Source: Proteus alimentorum (lineage in GTDB: Bacteria; Pseudomonadota; Gammaproteobacteria; Enterobacterales; Enterobacteriaceae). Taken from it: a stretch of 64,000 bases of DNA. Positions 9,424 through 16,871 of the stretch are shown in pieces. The stretch lies in NCBI RefSeq assembly GCF_002607735.1, contig NZ_NBVR01000031.1:186001-250000 (forward strand), written 5' to 3'. Below the pieces are notes generated by a model. It did no database searches, was not told where the DNA came from, and saw nothing but the letters and a program-made list of their open reading frames with translations. The position numbers were made by a program, and so were the translations under genes. Each line of letters opens with the position of its first letter. Within the stretch, counting starts at the first letter, position 1.

Positions 9424-9855
9424 ATGAGTATTTTTATTTTAATTGCATTATTTAATGGTGTTTGTATTGTAACAAGCCGCACTTTGAATGGTAAACTAGC
9501 GCAAAATAGCAATGCTTTTTATAGCTCTTTAATCAATCATTTAGTTGGCTTTATATTTTTAACTATTTTCGTTTTATGGATAAAAGATTATCACTCTATT
9601 GAACTCTCAACGACCCCTTTGATTGCCTTCGCTGGTGGTATTATTGGCGCGTTCTTTGTTGTCATTAATAGCTACGTATTACCGCTGTTGGGTGTGATGT
9701 TAACGTCTGTTTTAGCTATTTGTGGGCAAATGTTCTCAAGTCTGGTTATTGATATATTTAGTGGTGTTGGAAGCAATAACCTACTATTACAAATAATAGG
9801 TATTTTGCTGATTATAGGTGGTGTGTTAATTAAATTTACTAAGCAATCCAAATAA
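9424..9855 (+). CDS. DUF606/YdcZ-type small DMT transporter subunit B
   Basis: Inner-membrane protein of 143 residues with five predicted helices and the family segment NGVCIVTSRTLNGKLAQNSN near the N-terminus, then GGIIGAFFVVINSYVLPLLG and VLAICGQMFSSLVID. It follows subunit A by three bases and is probably translationally coupled. The paired layout suggests the two proteins together make one functional DMT-like transporter. No substrate can be read from the sequence. Confidence 0.85.
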   Translation: MSIFILIALFNGVCIVTSRTLNGKLAQNSNAFYSSLINHLVGFIFLTIFVLWIKDYHSIELSTTPLIAFAGGIIGAFFVVINSYVLPLLGVMLTSVLAICGQMFSSLVIDIFSGVGSNNLLLQIIGILLIIGGVLIKFTKQSK

Positions 9856-9882
9856 AAAATTAAAGGGAAAAGTGAATCTATT

Positions 9883-10296
<414 letters not shown>

Positions 10297-10526
10297 TTAA
10301 GCCTCGTAACAGTACCTATTTTAACGGTGTATTTTAAATAACGCCCTGCTTTATTGGATTGGGGGTTATTCAAGAATTTCTTCACCATTAGCTTGTAAAA
10401 TAGTTTTCATCATCCAATATTTTTTAGACCAACCATAAAAAATAAGATGTGATGCTTTATCATCATAATTATAGTCATTTGGCGTATTGAAAGGAGTCAA
10501 GCAATAGAAATTATTATTAATGAGGG

Positions 10527-10598
10527 ATCCAGAAGCCGGAGTTGAACCTGCGCCCTTTCGGTCCGAAGCCAAATGCTCTACCACTGAGCTATTCTGGA
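10527..10598 (-). tRNA. tRNA-Arg (anticodon TCG), atypical
   Basis: The minus strand folds as a cloverleaf. It has a perfect 7-bp acceptor stem TCCAGAA/TTCTGGA, D stem GCTC/GAGC with loop AGTGGTA, anticodon stem TTTGG/CCGAA with loop CTTCGGA (anticodon TCG, codon CGA), variable loop AGGGC, and T stem GCAGG/CCGGC with loop TTCAACT. Oddities are an A-G mismatch in the T stem, U at position 20 rather than the A20 usual for Arg tRNAs, discriminator U, and CCC instead of an encoded CCA. In most Enterobacterales CGA is read by the ACG (inosine) tRNA. It may be a divergent extra tRNA or a decaying one. Confidence 0.75.
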
Positions 10599-10901
10599 AT
10601 ACGCTGTGATTATAAGTGATAAACAAAAAATATCATCTAAATTGTATTCACGATGATTAAAAAAGTGAAAAATACGCACCTAAATAAAACAATATAAAGA
10701 TTTATGAAAAAGTATTTCTTGAAGATAACATTTGTTCTCTTCAGTTGTTTTTGATAGTTATTTCTTTGTTCTAGAAAAATTATTCTGTTAGAAATAGCAC
10801 TCTATAATTTAATAAAAACATATGTTCAGAGCGTGTCATCACATGCGCTTAAGAGTATAGTAGTCAATCTTTCAGCCAGACTAGATGTAACAATTTTTAT
10901 T
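10599..10901. other. AT-rich gap between the tRNA and selU
   Basis: About 300 bases without a convincing gene. It must hold the promoters of the minus-strand tRNA and of selU. An in-frame extension of selU back to 10833 has no family support. No clear operator was seen. Confidence 0.5.
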
Positions 10902-11990
10902 ATGGAATCAGCGTTTTCTGCTCAAAATATTCGACATATTCTTGCTAACGACACACCTATTATTGATGTGCGGGCGCCTATTGAGTTTAATCAAGGCTCA
11001 ATCCCTCATGCTATCAATTTGCCTTTAATGAATGATGAAGAGCGTGCTGCTGTGGGGACTTGTTATAAACAGCAAGGTTCACAAAAAGCGGTTGCTTTAG
11101 GGCATCAATTGGTGAATGGTGAAATTCGTGATAACCGTATTGCCGCTTGGCGTGAAGCTTGTGAGCAATTTCCTAATGGTTATATTTGCTGCGCTCGAGG
11201 AGGAATGCGTTCTCATATAGTTCAGCAATGGCTTAAAGAAATAGGTGTAGATTATCCATTAATTGAAGGCGGATATAAGGCACTAAGACAGGCTATTATT
11301 GAAATGACCAGTGAATTGGTTCAACGACCTATTATCTTAATTGGTGGATGTACCGGCAATGGAAAAACGACTTTAGTGCGTTCGTTACCTGAAGGTATTG
11401 ATCTTGAAGGTATTGCACACCATCGAGGTTCATCTTTTGGCCGCATTGTAGAAGATCAGTTTCCTCAAGCAACCTTTGAAAACCATCTTGGTGTTGAAAT
11501 GTTGAAGAAAGCACCGAAATATACACGATGGGTACTTGAGGATGAAGGTCGCGCTATTGGCGCCAATGGATTACCTGAATGTTTACGAGCAAAAATGGTT
11601 GAGGCATCAATAGTTGTTGTTGATGATCCTTTAGAGCGACGCATAGAACGTTTGAAGGCAGAATATTTTGATCGCATGACACATGATTATCTGGAAGCGT
11701 ATGGCGAAGAAAAAGGCTGGCAAGCTTACAGTGATTATTTGCATCATGGTTTATTTGCTATCCGCCGCCGATTAGGCTCTCAAAGAGCAACCGAATTAAC
11801 TCAGTTGCTAGATAATGCCCTAGAAATACAGAAAAAAGAGTCTAACACCGAGGCACATTTTTCTTGGTTAACTCCTTTACTTAAAGAGTATTACGATCCC
11901 ATGTATCGTTATCAATTAAGCAAAAAGGAAGATAAAATTATTTACCAAGGACGTTATGAAGAAGTCATGCAGTGGTTTAAAAATGAGTAG
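10902..11990 (+). CDS. selU: tRNA 2-selenouridine synthase (SelU/MnmH)
   Basis: Converts 2-thiouridine to 2-selenouridine at the wobble position of tRNAs for Lys, Glu and Gln, by geranylation and then selenation. The product is 362 residues. The N-terminal rhodanese domain ([11 protein letters not shown] near residue 17) carries the catalytic Cys in [12 protein letters not shown] near 95. A P-loop domain follows ([12 protein letters not shown] near 150), and the end [10 protein letters not shown] matches E. coli YbbB. ATG 10902 was chosen because the family begins about ten residues before the rhodanese motif. No selD or selA is in the window, so selenophosphate must come from elsewhere. A terminator follows. 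Confidence 0.95.
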   Translation: MESAFSAQNIRHILANDTPIIDVRAPIEFNQGSIPHAINLPLMNDEERAAVGTCYKQQGSQKAVALGHQLVNGEIRDNRIAAWREACEQFPNGYICCARGGMRSHIVQQWLKEIGVDYPLIEGGYKALRQAIIEMTSELVQRPIILIGGCTGNGKTTLVRSLPEGIDLEGIAHHRGSSFGRIVEDQFPQATFENHLGVEMLKKAPKYTRWVLEDEGRAIGANGLPECLRAKMVEASIVVVDDPLERRIERLKAEYFDRMTHDYLEAYGEEKGWQAYSDYLHHGLFAIRRRLGSQRATELTQLLDNALEIQKKESNTEAHFSWLTPLLKEYYDPMYRYQLSKKEDKIIYQGRYEEVMQWFKNE

Positions 11991-12040
11991 ATAGCTAAGA
12001 TTTCTGGTATTAAATATCTATACCAAAGAAAATACCAAAG

Positions 12041-12074
12041 AAAAGCCTCGTAAATTTATATTATGAGGCTTTTT
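12041..12074 (+). terminator. terminator after selU
   Basis: Stem AAAAGCCTC / GAGGCTTTTT with a 15-base AT loop and trailing T residues, about 50 bases past the selU stop codon. Confidence 0.85.
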
Positions 12075-12096
12075 AGGTAATAATCAGCGGTATGAC

Positions 12097-12342
12097 CTAT
12101 TTCTTAGTATGGTATAACCCTATTGCTAAGATAATCACTAAACCAAAGAAAAAAGGAACTGCTAAAGAAAGTTCAAGGAAAATAAACCGATTAATGTTAA
12201 TTCCCTGCCCCTTATTTGAGAGTTGTAAAGCTAAAGGTAAAGCACATAATTCAGACAGAAAACCAATTCCAATTAAGCGATATAATTTAATATGGTTCTC
12301 TTTTTGTGTTAGGTAGTCTTGTATTATTAAGATTAAAATCAT
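12097..12342 (-). CDS. hypothetical small membrane protein
   Basis: I do not recognise this 81-residue protein. It has a hydrophobic N-terminus (MILILIIQ), a middle helix (IGIGFLSELCALPLALQL) and a C-terminal helix (FFFGLVIILAIGLYHTKK). There is no good ribosome site. A second ATG four bases upstream opens another frame (MNDFNLNNTRLPNTKREPY) that soon stops, so an early frameshift in a somewhat longer ancestral gene is possible. It lies between the selU terminator and the DUF4139 gene. It could be a small genuine membrane protein or a remnant. Confidence 0.4.
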   Translation of the reverse strand: MILILIIQDYLTQKENHIKLYRLIGIGFLSELCALPLALQLSNKGQGININRFIFLELSLAVPFFFGLVIILAIGLYHTKK

Positions 12343-12440
12343 TCATTGTGGTTAATACAAAACGCCACATTTGCTTTCTTCTATATTTACTAAAAATCAC
12401 AGTCAATAAATATGATAAAATATAAAATCAGTTCTTTTTT

Positions 12441-12477
12441 AAAATAGAAAAAGGTGCATAGCACCCTCTTCTATTTT
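12441..12477 (-). terminator. terminator after the DUF4139 gene
   Basis: On the minus strand the hairpin core GGTGC-TAT-GCACC is followed by TTTTTC, and flanking AAAATAG/CTATTTT extends the pairing. It lies just downstream of the stop codon at 12503. Confidence 0.75.
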
Positions 12478-12502
12478 ATTTTTTAAATTCAGATGAGGAA
12501 AA

Positions 12503-14155
12503 TTATAACCCCATAATTTTTCTGTTTTTAGGATAAGAAAGCGTATAATTTAGAGGTAATGATTTTTCCTCTTTTGCACCTAATGTGATATTCCATTCAA
12601 TTTCGCCGGTATCTTTATCAAGTACGCCATCTTTATAAACCGCATCTGATACATTGATATTATTTTCCTGACTAAGTGGTAATTGATCGTAAATAGTTAC
12701 TTTTACAGGAGAATTGTAAGTATTTCTGACTTTAATGGTATAACTCTCTTTTTGTTCAATCGTTGTACCAATAAAGATAGGCTCTTTTCTTATCTTCTCA
12801 TTGTTAACACGGCTAATTTGAATATTTTTATCTATTCCAAATGGAATGCTAAGTAGCTCTGTTAATTCGTTAGTATTAATATAACTATTACCAACAAAGC
12901 TATTCATATAGTAGATATTCGCGCGACCATTGAGTAAATTTAAATTTTCCCAATCTTTCACTTCGGCTTGTAAATAAACTTCTTCAACTAATTTGGGTGT
13001 CGTTAAATAGCGATAATCGGCAACAACTTCTTTTTGGTTAATCACTAATGTATTAGGCTCTGTGCTATTTTTTAAGGTGTAAGGTAACGCAATAGCATGG
13101 CTTAAGTTAATCCCATTATTATTGGTTGTTACGTAACGAGTCACTCCTTTACTTAACTGCGCTCTTGGCGCTTCACTCATTGCTTCTAATGCGGGAGCTG
13201 GCATTGCCATCTTCATATCCATATTAGATTGTCTGAATTTCGCAGTGTTATTATAAAGAGATAAATACCAAGGTGATAAGGTGGGTGCCGTAATATTAAG
13301 TGATGGGTTAGTCGAAGTTAAAATCAGTTTAACTTTATCCCAATTGAGACCCGTATTTTGAATAACATCCGCTTTATAGGTGAGTAATATCGGTTTATCC
13401 ATTCCTTGACTTCGAATATCGTAAGCGGGTGACCATCCAGCATCTGGTGTTATATAAGAAATACGCATTTTACTGGTTAGGTTTTTTGATGTGCCTAAAG
13501 ATAAAACAATTTGCGTTTTATCTTTTGTAATCACTGGCATATCAATTTCTAATTGTCGGCTTAATTCTTCTAATTGTTCTGTTAGTTCAGCAATTTCTTC
13601 ACGAGCCATTTTTTGCTGATTTAAAATTGATGTCATTTTTTGGCTAATAAAATCAAACTTTTGTGATGAGTGTTCTAATGACTGAGTTTCACCATAGCCA
13701 AAAAATGATTGGTCTTTTAGTAAGGCAATTTGTTCATCACCCACATTAATATTGATATTTAATACTTCAATTCTTTTACTAATATCTTTCTGCTTTTCCA
13801 TCAATACAGCAACTGCAGAGGGATAACTAGGGGCAATAGGAATTTTTTTAACGTTAATTGTGTTAATAATCACATCGTCATTATCAATGCTAATTGATAA
13901 GCTTTTAGGATCAATATTGTTTGCAACATTAGATAAAACAACTTCACTCTGCCCAGCAGGTAAGTTGAGCGTTACATTATTATCGAGTTCAGCACCCCGT
14001 AGAAAAATAGTTGCTTGATTAAGTTTTATATCATAATTAAGTGGTTGAGCGGGATCTATTGAACTGATTTCATTAGCCAAAGCATTGGTTGCACTAATAA
14101 TCGATAATGTAATAAGCGATAGTGTTAGTTTATTGTGTTTAATCATCATTTTCAT
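12503..14155 (-). CDS. secreted DUF4140/DUF4139-domain protein
   Basis: Exported protein of about 550 residues with a signal peptide (hydrophobic LTLSLITLSIISATNALA, cleavage near ALA-NEI). The mature N-terminus matches the DUF4140 pattern (ATIFLRGAELDNNVTLNLPAG). A coiled-coil stretch follows near residues 175-215 (QQKMAREEIAELTEQLEELS). The rest is the beta-rich DUF4139 domain, with RISYITPDAGWSPAYDIRS near 240 and EWNITLGAKEEKSLPLNYTL at the end. The molecular function of this family is not established to my knowledge. ATG 14155 is preferred over 14164 because of the purine-rich GGATAGA before it. It stands alone with its own terminator. Confidence 0.85.
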   Translation of the reverse strand: MKMMIKHNKLTLSLITLSIISATNALANEISSIDPAQPLNYDIKLNQATIFLRGAELDNNVTLNLPAGQSEVVLSNVANNIDPKSLSISIDNDDVIINTINVKKIPIAPSYPSAVAVLMEKQKDISKRIEVLNININVGDEQIALLKDQSFFGYGETQSLEHSSQKFDFISQKMTSILNQQKMAREEIAELTEQLEELSRQLEIDMPVITKDKTQIVLSLGTSKNLTSKMRISYITPDAGWSPAYDIRSQGMDKPILLTYKADVIQNTGLNWDKVKLILTSTNPSLNITAPTLSPWYLSLYNNTAKFRQSNMDMKMAMPAPALEAMSEAPRAQLSKGVTRYVTTNNNGINLSHAIALPYTLKNSTEPNTLVINQKEVVADYRYLTTPKLVEEVYLQAEVKDWENLNLLNGRANIYYMNSFVGNSYINTNELTELLSIPFGIDKNIQISRVNNEKIRKEPIFIGTTIEQKESYTIKVRNTYNSPVKVTIYDQLPLSQENNINVSDAVYKDGVLDKDTGEIEWNITLGAKEEKSLPLNYTLSYPKNRKIMGL

Positions 14156-14509
14156 TCTATCCATAGTTGATGAGCTGTATTAGTACAAACTGCAAAATAG
14201 AGATGCACTGTTGCACAAGTATATTTAGATAGTATTGCATCTTTAATAAATTAGATAACAGAATAAGCTTAAAGATTTAATGGTGCGAAGATAAAAATAC
14301 ATATAAAACAGTATGTTAAGATTTTCAAATTTAAGTAATCAGGATTATCTTAATGATGGAGAGATATTGCGCTTTTATTAGCTTTATATAGTCTTTTTTA
14401 GATAAAAAAAGAGATAAGTTTTAGCGATAAACAGTAAACAATAAATAATAAATAATAAAAAAAGGCAGTTTAAAAAAACTGCCTAGAATAAAGAGATTGG
14501 TATCGATTT
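14156..14509. other. gap upstream of the DUF4139 gene
   Basis: About 350 AT-rich bases. They include a simple-sequence stretch of AATAAT units near 14439-14460 and the amidohydrolase terminator. No gene or clear operator was seen. Confidence 0.5.
14455..14485 (-). terminator. terminator after the amidohydrolase gene
   Basis: On the minus strand AGGCAGTTT pairs with AAACTGCCT and is followed by TTTTTTTATT. It lies 25 bases past the stop codon at 14510. Confidence 0.85.
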
Positions 14510-15910
14510 TTATTTAACAACTTCACCACTGTCGATAACCGTTTTACGGACTTTATCAGAGAAATCTTGCGCTTCTTGAATAATGGATTTTTCATCAACT
14601 GTTAATAATTGGCGATCTTCCATCAAGATTTTTCCATCAACAATGGTATGGCGAACATTGCTTCCATTTGCACCATAAACTAATGCCGCATAAGGACTAT
14701 ACATTGGCACCATGTTAGGGGATTTAGTATCAACAACGATAATATCTGCAAGTTTGCCTGATTCTAAAGATCCCAATTTATCTTCCATATGTAATACTTT
14801 TGCCGAACCTATTGTTGCCAACTCAACAACGGTTAATGGTGGCATTGCAGCACGATCTTTATTCTCTAATTTATGGATTTTACCCACAAGATTTAGCTCA
14901 TTCATGGTCGTTAGCGTGTTACTTGACATTGGACCATCAGTCCCTAAACCCACACGAACACCCTTTTCTAGCATCGCAACGACAGGTGCAACACCTTTCG
15001 CTGATTTAGTATTTGCACTGATATTATGAGCGACACCAACATCATATTTTTTCAGTAAATCAATATCTTTATCATCGACCATAATTGCGTGTGCCGCGAT
15101 AACTTTATTATTTAACGCCCCAATATCTGCCATATATTGAACGGGGCTTTTACCACCAGTACGTTTAGCAATTTCTTCTTGTTCACGATCGGTTTCAGCT
15201 AAATGGATCATAACAGGAACATCAAGTTCTATTGATAACTTAGCAATTTTCTGAAGGTTTTCTGTGGTATTTGTGTAAGGAGCATGTGGTGCAAATGCGG
15301 GGATAATACGAGGGTGATCTTTATATTCTTTAATAAAGTTTATTGCGTATTGGATGCCCTCTTCTGGTGTTTTTGCATCGGCAACAGGGAAATTAATAAC
15401 AGATTCTCCTAATACTGCACGATTTCCCATTTTATCAACCGTTTTGGCTACTTCATCTTCGAAATAATACATATCAACGTAAGTTGTTACGCCACCTTTT
15501 ACCATTTCGATATTGGCAAGATCAGCGCCCACTCTAACCATTTCGCGAGAAACCATTTTACTTTCAAGTGGAAAAATATAACGGTGAAGTCTGTCTGGCA
15601 CATCATCGGCTAATGAACGAAATACAGTCATCGAACCATGAGTATGGGTATTAATTAAACCCGGCATCACAATATCACCATCAACATCTAATACTTTATT
15701 GGCTTGATATTCTTTAGAAAGCTCAGGGCCACCAACGGCAATAATTTTATTTTCTTTTACGACAACAGTACCCTGCTGAATAATTTTATTTTGCTGATCC
15801 ATAGTCAGAACAGTGCCGTCAACTATCATCAAATCAGCCTGTTTTGCCGCATAACTAGAAAAGGAGACCGCCATTACAGCCAAAGCAAGCATAGATTTAG
15901 AAAATGACAT
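14510..15910 (-). CDS. periplasmic metal-dependent amidohydrolase (Atz/Trz-SAH deaminase type)
   Basis: TIM-barrel hydrolase of 466 residues related to S-adenosylhomocysteine/5'-methylthioadenosine deaminases and chlorohydrolases. Metal and catalytic motifs are NTHTHGSMTVFR near residue 90, MIHLAETDREQEE near 250, VIAAHAIMVDDKD near 290 and VGLGTDGPMSSN near 335. Unusually for this cytoplasmic family, it begins with a clear signal peptide (MLALAVMAVSFSSYAAKQ), so it probably acts in the periplasm. ATG 15910 follows GAGAGG at good spacing; a longer frame to 16030 lacks support. Its substrate, perhaps a purine nucleoside or aminated ring, cannot be told from sequence. Confidence 0.85.
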   Translation of the reverse strand: MSFSKSMLALAVMAVSFSSYAAKQADLMIVDGTVLTMDQQNKIIQQGTVVVKENKIIAVGGPELSKEYQANKVLDVDGDIVMPGLINTHTHGSMTVFRSLADDVPDRLHRYIFPLESKMVSREMVRVGADLANIEMVKGGVTTYVDMYYFEDEVAKTVDKMGNRAVLGESVINFPVADAKTPEEGIQYAINFIKEYKDHPRIIPAFAPHAPYTNTTENLQKIAKLSIELDVPVMIHLAETDREQEEIAKRTGGKSPVQYMADIGALNNKVIAAHAIMVDDKDIDLLKKYDVGVAHNISANTKSAKGVAPVVAMLEKGVRVGLGTDGPMSSNTLTTMNELNLVGKIHKLENKDRAAMPPLTVVELATIGSAKVLHMEDKLGSLESGKLADIIVVDTKSPNMVPMYSPYAALVYGANGSNVRHTIVDGKILMEDRQLLTVDEKSIIQEAQDFSDKVRKTVIDSGEVVK

Positions 15911-16084
15911 CATTACCTCTCGTCTTGATGGGAAAATTTCCCTAATATTATAAATAAATTCATTGCCTTTTGATATCAACTGAAAGTAAATGAGATCACC
16001 GAATAAATAATTAATTGAAGTTATTATCACATTTGTTGCCTAAATTTATTTCAGTTAGTCTTATCAATAATTTATCTTAAAGAA

Positions 16085-16114
16085 AAACGGGCAATCATAT
16101 CTCTATGCCCGTTT
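16085..16114 (-). terminator. terminator after yaiI
   Basis: Stem AAACGGGCA / TGCCCGTTT with a 12-base loop. On the minus strand it is followed by TTTTCTTT, 31 bases beyond the yaiI stop. Confidence 0.75.
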
Positions 16115-16144
16115 GTTTATTAAAATCGTTTAGACTGACCTAAA

Positions 16145-16600
16145 TTAGGCGCGCTTTTTTTGTTGCAAAAGCCACTTATCTAATTCATTTGCAAAAAGTT
16201 GGCGGTCACGTTGACTTAAACTTGCAGGTCCTCCAGTTTGAATACCACTTGCTCTCATCGTATCCATAAAATCACGTATATTTAAACGTTCCCGAATCGT
16301 TGCTTCAGTATAACGTTCACCTCTTGGGTTTAGAGCTACCGCGCCTTTTTCTATGACTTCGGCAGCTAATGGAATATCAGCAGTAATAACTAAGTCATCT
16401 TTATTGGTACGGCGAACAATTTCATTATCAGCAACATCAAACCCAGCAGAAACTTGTAATGTACGTAGGAAAGGCGATGCGGGTACGATTAATCGTTGAT
16501 TAGCAACAAAAGTAATAATCACTTTTTCTCTATCTGCGGCACGATATAACACTTCTTTGATTACTTTTGGACATGCATCAGCATCAACCCATATAGGCAT
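16145..16600 (-). CDS. yaiI: UPF0178 protein YaiI
   Basis: Cytoplasmic protein of 151 residues. It begins [21 protein letters not shown], the conserved N-terminal acidic motif of the UPF0178 family, and contains [19 protein letters not shown] and [14 protein letters not shown]. The fold is thought to be PIN/NYN nuclease-like because of the clustered aspartates, but function is not established. It has a separate terminator and is divergent from the haem locus; the shared intergenic region carries the FNR- and CRP-like sites described below, which could in principle serve either side. Confidence 0.92.
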   Translation of the reverse strand: MPIWVDADACPKVIKEVLYRAADREKVIITFVANQRLIVPASPFLRTLQVSAGFDVADNEIVRRTNKDDLVITADIPLAAEVIEKGAVALNPRGERYTEATIRERLNIRDFMDTMRASGIQTGGPASLSQRDRQLFANELDKWLLQQKKRA

Positions 16601-16734
16601 AACAGCACTCTCTTTGTTATTCGGTATTAAATGATCTGTATTTATAGCCTTTAAAATAACACATTAATTGTGACTCAGTGATATTTGCTTAAAAACCCTT
16701 CTTTTCGTGCCATTTTTTGTTTATTTAAGCATCC

Positions 16735-16755
16735 AATGTGCATGAAATCACATTT
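16735..16755. promoter_or_regulatory. CRP-like site upstream of the haem locus
   Basis: AATGTGCATGAAATCACATTT matches the CRP pattern TGTGA-N6-TCACA with one mismatch (TGTGC-ATGAAA-TCACA). It lies about 120 bases before the receptor start. Read by eye only. Confidence 0.55.
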
Positions 16756-16760
16756 TCACA

Positions 16761-16774
16761 TTGATCTAAATCAA
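16761..16774. promoter_or_regulatory. perfect FNR-like box upstream of the haem locus
   Basis: TTGATCTAAATCAA is an exact match to the FNR consensus TTGAT-N4-ATCAA, about 97 bases before the receptor start codon. It suggests anaerobic control of the operon that encodes the oxygen-independent haem-degrading enzyme HutW. Confidence 0.7.
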
Positions 16775-16830
16775 AGATGTATTCTATTTGCCATTTTTAG
16801 GTTGATGAATACTCAAACTTAAATTATAAA

Positions 16831-16849
16831 GCGAATGATAATAATTAAC
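16831..16849 (+). promoter_or_regulatory. Fur box upstream of the haem receptor
   Basis: GCGAATGATAATAATTAAC matches 15 of 19 positions of the Fur consensus GATAATGATAATCATTATC by hand alignment. It lies 22 bases before the receptor start codon, placed to repress when iron is plentiful. Confidence 0.75.
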
Positions 16850-16871
16850 GATCTCATTAAGGTTTGCAGCT

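Noticed and set aside
10366-10626. 86-codon minus-strand reading frame
   Set aside because: Its centre is the translation of the tRNA gene (reads SSVVEHLASDRKGAGSTPAS, a familiar false product); no ribosome site.
10833-10901. N-terminal extension of selU
   Set aside because: No similarity to the family before ATG 10902; no supporting ribosome site.
12092-12316. plus-strand frame of 74 codons
   Set aside because: Opposite-strand shadow of the small membrane-protein frame; composition is not protein-like.
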